Below, in pieces: positions 7,416 through 16,106 of a DNA stretch of 26,390 nt (positions within the stretch are counted from its first letter, which is position 1; each line of letters opens with the position of its first letter). Below the pieces are notes generated by a model. That model made no database searches. It worked only from the letters and a program-made list of their open reading frames with translations, and was not told the DNA's origin. A program made the translations under genes and the position numbers. This DNA comes from Candidatus Bathyarchaeota archaeon (GTDB lineage Archaea; Thermoproteota; Bathyarchaeia; TCS64): assembly GCA_030691555.1 (NCBI GenBank), contig JAUYEB010000029.1:1-26390 (forward strand). Reading direction: 5' to 3'.

Positions 7416-8497
7416 TCTTTCCTAGTCTCCTCAAATTTCTCGATCTTCCAGTAGCCTTTGAGGGCTTCGCTCAGGCCATCTATCACCGCCTCCGTTTGGG
7501 AGAAGACCGAGGTATCCCTCGCGGGGTTTGGCGAATCCTCGTGGAACGGCAGCGCGAGGTCCAACTCACCGCAGAGGAGAGCGTATAGGCCCTTCTCCTC
7601 GTAGCCCGGGTTGTAGCCGCCGCAGAGGAGGTCGACCACGCCGCAACCTACCTCGTTGGCGGCCTCGGATACGGCTCTCCCTATCGACCATAGGCCCTGG
7701 TAGGACAGTCCGAGTTCTGCGAGCTCGTCCTGGTAGTGGGGGTCGGCGCCGCCGTTTCTTATTATGACCTGCGGCCTGAACTGGCGCACTATCGGCCTGA
7801 AGACGCGCTCCAGGACGAGGCCCATGCAGCGGTCATCCGCCTCCTTTGGGAGCGGGACGTTGATGGTGTATCCCTCCCCCTCGCCTTCACCTATCTGATC
7901 CACGAAGCCGGTGTAGGGGTAGATTGTATTAGGGTCCTGGTGGACGGTGAGGTAGAGCACCTTGGGGTCAGTGTAGAATATGTCCATGGTGCCGTTGCCC
8001 GCGTGGGCGTCGGTGTCGAGGATGAGCACGCGACTCATGCCGTGGCGCTCGGTCATCGCCCTCGCGCATACGGCGACGTCGTTGAAGACGCACCACGCCT
8101 CGCCGTAGTCCCTCCCCGCGTGGTGGAGGCCGCCGCCGACGCCCTGGGCCATCTTCACTCTCTTCTCGGCCACCTGCTCGCCGGCCATCAGGGCGGCTCC
8201 GACGATCAGCCTAACCGCCTTGACTATCGATGGCGTGAGCGGCGTGTCGTCGGAGAGGAGACCTCGCCTCTCAGCGATCTCGTTTACCCTCTCGATGTAC
8301 TGGCTGGTGTGGACGAGCGCGAGGTCGGAGTCGTCGGCGGGCTGGGGGGTCAGGAGGCTCACGTCGGGTCGGGCGAGGATTCCCTCGGATTGTAGCAGCT
8401 TCAGGTAGCGCGGGAACCTGTCGCCCCTCAGGGAGTACTCCTCGCCGAAGTCGTACTCCGCGATGCCCTCGTGGTAGACTACCGCGAATTTATCCAC
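7412..8497 (-). CDS. Histone deacetylase/AcuC/acetylpolyamine amidohydrolase family zinc hydrolase
   Basis: A 361-residue protein covering a complete deacetylase domain. Catalytic His pair HH at 125-126. Zinc ligands Asp163 and His165 in DTDAHAGNGT (the family usually has D.D.HH.NGT), and Asp252 in GGADPHY. The active-site Tyr is in CGGYNPG near the C-terminus. The family removes acetyl groups from lysine side chains, polyamines or other small amides. In archaea the targets are rarely known, so acetyl-lysine proteins such as chromatin proteins are possible but not shown. GTG at 8497 lies about 25 bases from a TATA box (8517-8526), so the mRNA is probably leaderless. The stop overlaps the start of the peptidase gene (TTGA), which implies coupled expression. 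Confidence 0.92.
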   Translation of the reverse strand: MDKFAVVYHEGIAEYDFGEEYSLRGDRFPRYLKLLQSEGILARPDVSLLTPQPADDSDLALVHTSQYIERVNEIAERRGLLSDDTPLTPSIVKAVRLIVGAALMAGEQVAEKRVKMAQGVGGGLHHAGRDYGEAWCVFNDVAVCARAMTERHGMSRVLILDTDAHAGNGTMDIFYTDPKVLYLTVHQDPNTIYPYTGFVDQIGEGEGEGYTINVPLPKEADDRCMGLVLERVFRPIVRQFRPQVIIRNGGADPHYQDELAELGLSYQGLWSIGRAVSEAANEVGCGVVDLLCGGYNPGYEEKGLYALLCGELDLALPFHEDSPNPARDTSVFSQTEAVIDGLSEALKGYWKIEKFEETRKD

Positions 8498-8516
8498 GGG
8501 TGACTAAGAAAACGCG

Positions 8517-8526
8517 TTTTATTATT
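8517..8526 (-). promoter_or_regulatory. TATA box for deacetylase/peptidase operon
   Basis: The minus strand reads AATAATAAAA, centred about 25 bases before the GTG at 8497. The expected transcription start coincides with the start codon. Confidence 0.6.
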
Positions 8527-8666
8527 CCCTTCGTTTTCATCCACGTCACCGACTCTTTGCAGATGCGCGAGGATGAGCTTGACATCGATGGGTCGAATGT
8601 CATCTAGTAGACCGATCTGGGGGAGTATTAGTGAAGATTATCAAATCTGAGACTCGTTCGATAACT

Positions 8667-8674
8667 CTATATCT
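8667..8674 (+). promoter_or_regulatory. TATA box for GH13 gene
   Basis: CTATATCT is centred near 8670, which predicts transcription start near 8697. An ATG sits at 8696-8698, exactly where a leaderless start would fall. That ATG is followed three codons later by an in-frame TAG (8705-8707). Confidence 0.55.
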
Positions 8675-8740
8675 AATGTTTTCAATCAAATAGCAATGGT
8701 GGGATAGGTTATCTCCACGGGCAAGATATCTCTACTATTA

Positions 8741-11569
8741 TTGTTCATGATTCTTCTTTCAAGTATTGCGCCAATTTCGGGTAGATTGGATGAGGGGACC
8801 TTTTTTGGGGTGAGTGATGATTTCTATTTTGCTTCGGGCTCTGAGAACGATGTATACGCGATCTCCGGCGACGGAAACGTCTGGTATTGGAACGGGGCGT
8901 GGTGGTGGCGGGTCACATCGGGACGGATCATCGAGGGAAGGATTTTCGCCACGTCCCCAGAGGATATCTACGGATTAAGCAGAGATTCCCGCGGAGATTT
9001 TGAAGTAGTGCGGTGGAACGGGGAAAGCTGGGGCGTATTAGCCTCCAACGGCTCGATAAGGGGCGACTTCTACTTCGTTTCGGAGAGCGAGATCTACGCG
9101 ATTGGGTTGAATGACCAAGTTGTTCTATGGGATGGTCGTGGCTGGGAGAACCTCACATCGGGCCAGGGAATCATAGACCACATACAGGTCGTCTCCCCCA
9201 GCCAGATCTACGGGATCGGTAGCCGACGAGAGATAGTGAAGTGGGATGGGTTAGAATGGAGACCCATAACCACGGTGGGCAACGTAACCGATTACTTCGT
9301 CCTGAAGTCGGAGACCGAGATATACGCCATCAACACAGAGAAAAAGGTCTGCTTGTGGGACGGTGACTCGTGGGGCGAGCTCCAAGACGGGCCTTCGATC
9401 CTTCGTCGAGTCTACGTAAAATCGCCGACTGAGGTATTCGGCTTAGGTTTGGACCAGCTTATCTGGCAATGGAACGGCGAGAAATGGGTCAAAACAACGG
9501 ATCTGATCGGCGGCGACTCCGATGAGGCGGGCTCGACCTACTATCGGGCCAAGTATATCGAGGGGATCCTAGAGACGCAGCCGGCGATAATTGCGTACAA
9601 GGACAGGCTCATAATCGCGGGCGAGGGATCGCATGGCTTCGTCTACATCCGAGAGTGGAGGCCCATCCGAAATGAGAGCTGGGACTCCGCAAGGAACAGC
9701 GAGAACGTCGGGCTCGAGAAGTGGTATCCGCTGGACGGAGTGACGGCGACCTCGCCCGAGTTGAGGATCGAGAACGGGACGCTCTACCTGTACGTGATGG
9801 GCATAAATGACGGCGTCTATAGGAGGGAGTACCTGGACGCGCGGCGGTGGTCGGCCTGGGAGCCCGCTTCCAATCACACGTTCTCGCCAGGGCCCTTCAG
9901 CTCGAGGGGCTTCACCATCGTCCCGACGAGGGACAGCTACCCGAGCCCCGTCTCACTCTACAAGGACAAGGACTACGACACTAACTTTAGTGAAGCCGAC
10001 TGGGTCGACGACCTGATCATCTACGAGATCTCCGTGCCGCAGTTCACCTCTCCCCAAGGTCCTGGGTCGGGTACGTTCGCCTCAGCGGGGGAGAAGATGG
10101 AATATCTCAGTGAGCTGGGCGTAACGGCGATCTGGCTTACGGGGCTCTTCTGGGGTGACCCCCACCACTTCGCGAACGTCTACACTCAATATGCGGTCAT
10201 CGACCTTTCATTAATCGAACCGATCCTCGGGAGTGACCCCCTCAATGTGACGAGGACGGAGCAGGAGTTGAAGGGGCTGATCGAGGCAGCCCACAGCAGG
10301 GGGATCAGGGTCTTCTTCGACGCGGTGACCCATGGCGTGATGTCCTACAGCCCGCTGGTGGCATCGAACTCCACGTTCCCGCCCTACGTGGAACCATATC
10401 CAAATCTGCAGAATGTTACCCCACACCCCGACTGGTTCGGGGCAATCACCTTTCCGCCAGAGGGCACAAATCCCGACCCATACTCATTCCCACGCGACAC
10501 GGAGATGATCGACTTCGTCGGAGGCTACGAGCAGGGGGACCTGGATGATTGGTGGGTCGGCCTGTGGGTGAACTACGTGCTCACATATGATATCGACGGG
10601 ATCAGGATCGACCTGGGGAGCACTAGGTTCGATCTATGGGCTAAGATCAAGGAGGAGGTGAACTTGAGGGGACACGAAATAATCCTGATACCCGAGGGAG
10701 AGATAGACCAGTACCCGTTCGATATAGGCGTCTACGACTTCGTGCAGAACACCCCGGAGTGGATATTATTCGCGAACACCTACTACAACGACGCGCGTGT
10801 GGGGTACGGGGCGACCATTAGGGACATGAGGGTTGCCAGCGACGAGCTGTTCCCCAGGTTGAATAGAAAGTACTATGTGGTTCCGGTCTCATGCCACGAC
10901 AGCCTGGACTACAACTTCAAGGGGAGCCGCTTCGAGATGGGCTACGGGACCTTCTTCACGCCCTTCATACCGCTGTTCATGTCGGGTGAGGATTTCAACA
11001 ACCCGAATTCGCCGATCCCCAACGCGACCGTCCCTTGGCTCCTCGGCTCAGAGATGAGGTGGGAGGAGCTTGAGAAGCCGGAAAGCAGGCTCTACCTCGA
11101 CGACGTGAGGAAGGCCATCAGCATCCGGAGATCCGAGGCCGCCCTAAGCTACTACTCCCCACGAGCCAGCGCCCCGAACGTTGTCGTCGTGGACGAATAC
11201 ACCTCCACCACCGCGGCGGCGCCAGCACCGTACATGAGGTCAATCCCCAACGGGACCGAGGCGATCCTGATCGTCGGGAACAGCGACCAGCACGTGAATG
11301 CGACCTTCGTGCTGAGGGTGCCCCTCGAAGAGGTTGGCCTGGGGGGCCACGAGCGGTACGAGGTCACGGACCTTTGGTCCAGTGAGAGATACATCGCCTC
11401 ACGGGGTGAGCTGAATAACATCAGCCTAAACGTGGCCCCAGATAACTTCAGGATCTTAAAAATTACTCCATCAAAAGGAGCCCAGAACTGGGGATGGTTA
11501 TTGCTATACGAGTCTCTAGCGCTGTTCTTCGTGATAATGACCGTCTTGATGATTAGAAGGCGCCCATAA
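8741..11569 (+). CDS. Cell-surface GH13 (alpha-amylase family) enzyme with N-terminal propeller-like repeats and C-terminal anchor
   Basis: A 942-residue protein in four parts. Residues 1-20 are a hydrophobic export signal. Residues 26-255 hold six repeats of about 38-42 residues with consensus IY.I......W.WDG..W, like tectonin-type beta-propeller blades. A beta-rich linker region follows (about 260-420). The GH13 barrel (about 425-770) has motif I DAVTHG (Asp527), motif II GIRIDLG (nucleophile Asp624), motif III PEGE (acid/base Glu652) and motif IV SCHD (His719, Asp720). After a C-terminal beta domain, residues 918-937 form one membrane helix ending in RRRP. All three GH13 carboxylates are present, so alpha-glucan cleavage or transfer is expected outside the cell. 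The start is uncertain. TTG 8741 has no ribosome site, and the frame stays open back to a TAG at 8705, encoding the front half of a better signal peptide. Confidence 0.88.
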   Translation: MFMILLSSIAPISGRLDEGTFFGVSDDFYFASGSENDVYAISGDGNVWYWNGAWWWRVTSGRIIEGRIFATSPEDIYGLSRDSRGDFEVVRWNGESWGVLASNGSIRGDFYFVSESEIYAIGLNDQVVLWDGRGWENLTSGQGIIDHIQVVSPSQIYGIGSRREIVKWDGLEWRPITTVGNVTDYFVLKSETEIYAINTEKKVCLWDGDSWGELQDGPSILRRVYVKSPTEVFGLGLDQLIWQWNGEKWVKTTDLIGGDSDEAGSTYYRAKYIEGILETQPAIIAYKDRLIIAGEGSHGFVYIREWRPIRNESWDSARNSENVGLEKWYPLDGVTATSPELRIENGTLYLYVMGINDGVYRREYLDARRWSAWEPASNHTFSPGPFSSRGFTIVPTRDSYPSPVSLYKDKDYDTNFSEADWVDDLIIYEISVPQFTSPQGPGSGTFASAGEKMEYLSELGVTAIWLTGLFWGDPHHFANVYTQYAVIDLSLIEPILGSDPLNVTRTEQELKGLIEAAHSRGIRVFFDAVTHGVMSYSPLVASNSTFPPYVEPYPNLQNVTPHPDWFGAITFPPEGTNPDPYSFPRDTEMIDFVGGYEQGDLDDWWVGLWVNYVLTYDIDGIRIDLGSTRFDLWAKIKEEVNLRGHEIILIPEGEIDQYPFDIGVYDFVQNTPEWILFANTYYNDARVGYGATIRDMRVASDELFPRLNRKYYVVPVSCHDSLDYNFKGSRFEMGYGTFFTPFIPLFMSGEDFNNPNSPIPNATVPWLLGSEMRWEELEKPESRLYLDDVRKAISIRRSEAALSYYSPRASAPNVVVVDEYTSTTAAAPAPYMRSIPNGTEAILIVGNSDQHVNATFVLRVPLEEVGLGGHERYEVTDLWSSERYIASRGELNNISLNVAPDNFRILKITPSKGAQNWGWLLLYESLALFFVIMTVLMIRRRP

Positions 11570-11693
11570 GAGGGTCGTTCAGAGCCGTTTAACACCTGCT
11601 CTGATCCACACGCGTTACCTTAAGCGGCTCCTACGGTCGCCTCGTCGCTTTCGTAGCCGCAAGACGGATTAGATGGTGGGGGAAGGGTTAGCC

Positions 11694-12647
11694 ATGAAGA
11701 GGGTTTTCATCGACACCGACGGCGAGTTCGACGACGTGATGGCCCTGATCCTGGCGTTGAAGTCGAGGGACCTGAGCGTCGAGGGCATAACCACGCTGAG
11801 CGGCATCAGGAATCTACGCGACTCGACCGACGACGTGCTTAACACCGTCGAGTTGCTCGGCAGGAGCGACATACCCATCGCCGAGGGTGTCGAGGTCTCG
11901 ATGTCCCAGGACCTGACGCAGACGAGGAGGGACATGCTCAAGATCTGGAGGGGAGGGGGGAGGAGCTCCACCAAGGCGATCAGGAGGCCAGGGCTCACGC
12001 CGGTGAAGGAGGATGGGGTCGGCCTGATGATCAGGACCGTTATGGAGAACCCGGGTGAAGTCACGCTGATAACTCTGGGGGCGCTGACCAACGTGGCGTC
12101 TGCTCTCCTCAGGGAGCCGAGGATGGCCAAGAGGGTGAAGGAGGTCTACTCCATGGGTGGCGCGGTCCTCGTGCCGGGGAACACGACGCCTGTGGCAGAG
12201 TTCAACATCTGGGGGGACCCCCTGGCGGCGAGGATCTTCTTCAACTCGGGCATGCCCATCACGATGGTGGGGCTCGAGACCTACTACCAGCCGGTCCTGT
12301 CTGGGGACGACTGGGCCCGGGTACGGGTGGCGAACCCGGCGACGAGGTACTGCTTCGAGAACTTCGGCCCCTGGTTCAAATACCTCGTGGGGCTACACCC
12401 CGACTGGGAGGGAGGGCTCCAGGTAGGCGACGCCCTAACCGTCGGAGCGGCAATCGACCCGAGCCTCATGACCCCGAGGAGGTGCTTCGTCGACGTTGAG
12501 ACCAAGGGGGAGCTGACCGTGGGACAGACGGTCGCCTACGGCCTCTCTAGTAGGCACCCCTCCCCGAAGGAGCCGAACACCGACCTGACGGTCGACTGCG
12601 ACTGGAGGAGGTTCAACAGCCTCTTCGTCGAGCGCGTGACATCCTGA
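11694..12647 (+). CDS. Inosine-uridine nucleoside hydrolase family protein
   Basis: A 317-residue protein. The N-terminal calcium motif is IDTDGEFDDVMAL, compared with DTDPG.DD in the family. Further family landmarks are VTLITLGALTNVASAL, VYSMGGAV, the DPLAARIFF/PITMVGLETYYQ block and the C-terminal GELTVGQTV. Family enzymes cleave the N-glycosidic bond of ribonucleosides for purine and pyrimidine salvage. The usual catalytic His-Asp pair near the C-terminus is here VGDAL, so Asp remains and His is replaced by Gly. Substrate range or activity may therefore differ. I chose ATG 11694 because GGTGGGGGAAGGG lies just upstream; an in-frame ATG at 11673 would add seven residues and overlap that site. 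It is probably expressed alone. Confidence 0.87.
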   Translation: MKRVFIDTDGEFDDVMALILALKSRDLSVEGITTLSGIRNLRDSTDDVLNTVELLGRSDIPIAEGVEVSMSQDLTQTRRDMLKIWRGGGRSSTKAIRRPGLTPVKEDGVGLMIRTVMENPGEVTLITLGALTNVASALLREPRMAKRVKEVYSMGGAVLVPGNTTPVAEFNIWGDPLAARIFFNSGMPITMVGLETYYQPVLSGDDWARVRVANPATRYCFENFGPWFKYLVGLHPDWEGGLQVGDALTVGAAIDPSLMTPRRCFVDVETKGELTVGQTVAYGLSSRHPSPKEPNTDLTVDCDWRRFNSLFVERVTS

Positions 12648-12738
12648 TTTGGGGGGGAGGGTTTGACTTGGCCATCTCTCATCTAGACTACTCTAGTGAC
12701 CGATTTGGGTAGATGATCGATGCATTACGCTGTATTTA

Positions 12739-12747
12739 CTATAAATA
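12739..12747 (+). promoter_or_regulatory. TATA box for HdrCB operon
   Basis: CTATAAATA is a near-ideal archaeal TATA element. The predicted start is near 12770, leaving a leader of about 49 bases before ATG 12819. No strong ribosome site is visible in that leader. Confidence 0.6.
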
Positions 12748-12818
12748 TCTGGTCTGGCATATTTGTGATGTGGAATTGTTCGGGGACCCCTCTCGTGAAC
12801 GCAGGGTTGGGATGTTAG

Positions 12819-13301
12819 ATGGTGGAGACTGAGGAGTTACTCAAGCGCTTACTCGACGAGAAGAAGCTGAGCTATTGTCAGGACTGTGGGAGTTGTACTG
12901 GGAGCTGCCCGATGGCGAGGGCGCTACCGGGTCAGTATAATCCGAGGAGGCTCCTGCAGAGGGTGTCAAGAGACCTCCCCGAGCTGCTGAGGAGCGATGA
13001 GCTATGGCTCTGCGCATGGTGTTACAGGTGCACGGAGAGGTGTCCGAGCGGGATCCAGCCGACGGAGGTCTTCCTGTTGACGAGGAACCTGGCGGCTAGG
13101 GAGGGGCGCATCCCCGAGAACCCGAGGGCGATCATGAGGCAGATTATGAGGACGGGGCGCTCGGTCAACGTGCCCGAGGACTTCGACGAGTGGAGGAGCG
13201 GGTACGGGCTGCCCCCAATCGGGGCCACCATCTCGAAGGCGACCATCGACGAGCAGAGGGCCATCCTCGGCGAGGAACTCCTCAGGAGGCTAGGGGCTTG
13301 A
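12819..13301 (+). CDS. hdrC: Heterodisulfide reductase subunit C-like ferredoxin protein
   Basis: A 160-residue protein with two C-x2-C-x2-C-x3-C-P clusters, Cys20/23/26/30 and Cys65/68/71/75. These are diagnostic of the HdrC iron-sulfur subunit and bind two [4Fe-4S] centres. A mostly helical C-terminus follows (LLTRNLAAREGRIPENPRAIM and beyond). HdrC passes electrons between the flavin subunit HdrA and the catalytic HdrB. Its stop overlaps the HdrB start (TTGA), so the pair is coupled. No HdrA gene lies in the window, and many non-methanogenic archaea carry such HdrC/HdrB pairs in other redox complexes. The true electron donor and disulfide substrate are unknown. Confidence 0.92.
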   Translation: MVETEELLKRLLDEKKLSYCQDCGSCTGSCPMARALPGQYNPRRLLQRVSRDLPELLRSDELWLCAWCYRCTERCPSGIQPTEVFLLTRNLAAREGRIPENPRAIMRQIMRTGRSVNVPEDFDEWRSGYGLPPIGATISKATIDEQRAILGEELLRRLGA

Positions 13302-14188
13302 CTGAGTACCTCCTCTACCCCGGTTGCGTGGCGTCGGTGAGGGAGCTGGGCTACGAGATGTCGACCCGCGCCGTCTTCAAGAGGCTCGGGGCTGATCTCG
13401 TGGGGAGGGACGACTTCAACTGCTGCATGCCCGCGTGCCTCGTCCACAGCGTCGACTACGTGAAGGGGCTGGCGCTGACGGGTAGGAACCTTGCGATCGC
13501 AGAGGAGGAGGGGCTGCCCCTGTTGACGCTGTGTTCGAGCTGCTTCGGGAACCTGTCGCGGGCGAAGTACCTCCTCGACTCGAGTCGGGAGCTGCGGGAG
13601 GGGGTTAACAGGGAGCTGGCTAAGGTGGGGAGGGAGTACCGGGGGAAGGTGAAGGTACAGCACGTGGTCACGGCCCTCTACGAGGACTTCACGCTGGAGA
13701 CGCTCATGAACCTGAGCGTGGACCCCCTGCATGGGCTTAAGGCGGCGCCCTTCTACGGTTGCCATCTCTTCCTCCCGCAGCGGTACGCCGGCTTCGACGA
13801 TGCCGAGTTCCCCGAGAAGCTGGGGCACCTGATAGAGGTGACGGGGGCGGAGAGCGTCGACTACCACGAGAAGTCGAGCTGCTGCATAGGGTGCGGCTCA
13901 TTCTTCGGCAAGGTATCGGAGGAGGCGTCGCTTAAGCTTGCGGAGGTCATCCTCGACGACGTCAAGCGCTCGGGGGCGGACGCCGTGGTGGCCACGTGCC
14001 CGTTCTGCATGATGCAGCTCGAGGTGGGGCAGATGAAGCTCCGAGAGGAGAAGGGGAAGGAGTACGGGTTACCCGTGCTCCACTACGTCGACGTGCTGGG
14101 GTTGGCGATGGGGCTGAAGCCGGATGAGCTTGGACTGGGGCTGAGGAGGGTCGACCCCGGCCCACTGCTGGAGAGGCTCGGCCGGTGA
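13298..14188 (+). CDS. hdrB: Heterodisulfide reductase subunit B-like protein (two CCG domains)
   Basis: A 296-residue protein with two complete Cys-rich CCG domains. The first has Cys10 (YPGC), Cys42-Cys43-Cys47 (NCCMPAC) and Cys79/82 (CSSC). The second has Cys155 (YGC), Cys195-Cys196-Cys199 (CCIGC) and Cys234/237 (CPFC). In HdrB these bind the unusual noncubane [4Fe-4S] clusters that reduce CoM-S-S-CoB in methanogens. Here the natural disulfide or acceptor is unknown. I chose TTG 13298 because it overlaps the HdrC stop as TTGA and yields the typical MTEYLLYPGC start. The open frame extends further upstream to 13190, but that stretch lies inside HdrC. There are no other genes in the unit. 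Confidence 0.93.
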   Translation: MTEYLLYPGCVASVRELGYEMSTRAVFKRLGADLVGRDDFNCCMPACLVHSVDYVKGLALTGRNLAIAEEEGLPLLTLCSSCFGNLSRAKYLLDSSRELREGVNRELAKVGREYRGKVKVQHVVTALYEDFTLETLMNLSVDPLHGLKAAPFYGCHLFLPQRYAGFDDAEFPEKLGHLIEVTGAESVDYHEKSSCCIGCGSFFGKVSEEASLKLAEVILDDVKRSGADAVVATCPFCMMQLEVGQMKLREEKGKEYGLPVLHYVDVLGLAMGLKPDELGLGLRRVDPGPLLERLGR

Positions 14189-14400
14189 CGCCCTCAGTCG
14201 GCGCTCGTTGAGACTCAGTTAGGGTAATCGGCTCTGATTGTCTGTCTCCGCGGAGCTGAGAGCGGCCTCTTAGATCGTCAGGGCTCTCCATAATCTAGCC
14301 ATTGAATCCCCACCGCTAGGAATCCCTTCCTAACATGTTCTCACTAATCATATGTGCACTGAGGGTGGGCGGCTATGATGGAGGGATCAATTGATGGATT

Positions 14401-14418
14401 GGTAATACGTATTTTACC
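14401..14418. promoter_or_regulatory. Imperfect inverted repeat upstream of kinase gene
   Basis: GGTAATACGTATTTTACC contains a perfect AATACGTATT core (14404-14413) and GGTAA/TTACC ends. It lies just upstream of a TATA-like TTTTAACA (14429-14436), a position suited to a regulator-binding site. Confidence 0.25.
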
Positions 14419-14455
14419 TCAACAAGTCCTTTTAACAATCTCTACATCTTGAAAA

Positions 14456-16075
14456 GTGGTTCACTTGCACTCCCAGTTGCCGGAGAACACCAGCGCGCTA
14501 GCGCGGAGTAGGATTAGTGTTCTCCATGTCGATGACGACGACTATCAACTGGAGGTGGTGAAGCAGTTCGTGGAGCAGCTGGATGACTGCATATTGGTGA
14601 AACCCGAGCATTCGGCCATTAGGGCGCTCAGGGAGCTTGACCACGGGAAATTCGATTGTGTTGTCTTGGATTTCATAATGCCCGAGATGAACGGCCTCGA
14701 GCTCGCCAGGAGGATCAGGGAGAAACACGGTGTACCGGTGATCCTCTACACCGGGCAGGGCAGCGAGGAGGTGGCTGAGGAGGCGTTCACGATTGGCGTC
14801 GATGACTACATCCGTAAGGAGTTATCCCCGAGCCATTATCAGGTCCTCGCAAAGAGGATCAGGTACGCCGTGGAGAAGAGGCGCATCGAGGTCCTATACA
14901 GGAAGTCTGAGCAGCGTTACAAGTCCTTGGTGAACCTCTCACCCGACGGGATCGTCACCTTGAACACGAGGGGCATAGTGACATTCGCGAATCCTTCAAT
15001 GCTTAAGTTGACGGGTCACACCGAGGGAGAGATTGTTGGGAAGTGGTTCCCCAAGATGGGCACCCTGCGGCTGAGTGACATGCCCGTATTCCTGAAGATT
15101 TTCGCGGATATTGTCCGGGGAAGGGTACCTCCGCCGACAGAGTTTGCCTATGTTAGGAAGGATGGGTCCGAGGGCTGGGGTGAGGCCCATATAAGCCTCC
15201 TGAAGCGGCCTGGCGAGAAGACCGAGGTTCTAGCCGTCCTCCGTGAGGTGACGGAGCGTAGGCGGCTCATAGAGGAGCTTGAGAACAAGTCGAGGTACCT
15301 CGAGACGCAGGTTGAGGAGAGGACCCGTAAACTCCTCGACTCCGAGCGGACGGTGGCGGCTGGCACGATAGCTGCGCAGCTGGGCCACGACCTGAGAGGG
15401 CCGCTTAACACCATCAGGAACGCGATTTACCTGATGGAGAACAATTCCGAAGTGTCTGGTAGAATGATCGCCATAATAAACAAGGCTCTCGACGCCGCCA
15501 CACAGATGCTCGATGAAATACGCGTCAATAGGCAGGAGGTCAGCCTTAACCTCCAAGATGTGGATCTTGATGACTTCATAGCGTCCGTCCTGGACGAGTC
15601 GGTTATCCCCGAAGTTGTCAGGGTTGATAGGCGGCTTGAGTCTCACGTCCGCGTCTCGATCGACGCCGTTAAGATGAGGCGTGTTGTTAGCAATCTCCTC
15701 TTGAACGCGTTGGATGCCATGAAGGGGGGTGGTAGGCTACGCGTTTCTACAAGTGCGAACAGCGCGAACGCGGTTATCAGAGTCAGGGATAATGGCTCTG
15801 GCATTCCGGACCACATCAAGGCGAACCTGTTCAAACCCTTCGTGACATCGAAGGTGAATGGCACAGGGCTCGGTCTAAGCTTCTGCAAGCAGATGGTGGA
15901 GGCCCATGTGGGTACGATTAGCATAGAGTCCAAAGTCGGTGCGGGAACCCTGTGCACGATCACGCTGCCCCTCGTCGGGGGGGAGTCGTGGACCCCGGCT
16001 GAGAGCCGCGACTCAGATGAGTTGGCTGAGCTGATCCGGGTTCCAGAAAAATCTGTTATTCGCCCCGATGTTTAA
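14456..16075 (+). CDS. REC-PAS-histidine kinase
   Basis: A 539-residue cytoplasmic protein with no membrane segment. The receiver domain spans about 20-140, with phospho-acceptor Asp72 (VVLDFIMPEMNG), Thr99 (LYTGQG) and Lys121 (YIRKE). The PAS domain spans about 150-270. A coiled-coil linker follows, and the dimerisation/phospho-acceptor helix has His311 (LGHDLRGPL). The C-terminal ATPase has an N box (NLLLNALDAM), G1 box (DNGSGIP), F box and G2 box (GTGLGLS). Family logic: the kinase autophosphorylates on His and relays to Asp, with input through the receiver or PAS. No separate output regulator is nearby. TTG 14465 is an alternative start, because the paralogue at 24716 has the same CACTTGC start context. 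It is paralogous to the damaged gene there. Confidence 0.92.
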   Translation: MVHLHSQLPENTSALARSRISVLHVDDDDYQLEVVKQFVEQLDDCILVKPEHSAIRALRELDHGKFDCVVLDFIMPEMNGLELARRIREKHGVPVILYTGQGSEEVAEEAFTIGVDDYIRKELSPSHYQVLAKRIRYAVEKRRIEVLYRKSEQRYKSLVNLSPDGIVTLNTRGIVTFANPSMLKLTGHTEGEIVGKWFPKMGTLRLSDMPVFLKIFADIVRGRVPPPTEFAYVRKDGSEGWGEAHISLLKRPGEKTEVLAVLREVTERRRLIEELENKSRYLETQVEERTRKLLDSERTVAAGTIAAQLGHDLRGPLNTIRNAIYLMENNSEVSGRMIAIINKALDAATQMLDEIRVNRQEVSLNLQDVDLDDFIASVLDESVIPEVVRVDRRLESHVRVSIDAVKMRRVVSNLLLNALDAMKGGGRLRVSTSANSANAVIRVRDNGSGIPDHIKANLFKPFVTSKVNGTGLGLSFCKQMVEAHVGTISIESKVGAGTLCTITLPLVGGESWTPAESRDSDELAELIRVPEKSVIRPDV

Positions 16076-16106
16076 TAAAACAAAGTTCCAGTGACTAGAG
16101 GATAAT

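Noticed and set aside
13190..13297. N-terminal extension of HdrB
   Set aside because: It lies within HdrC. HdrB homologues begin close to the YPGC motif, and the TTGA overlap marks the start at 13298.
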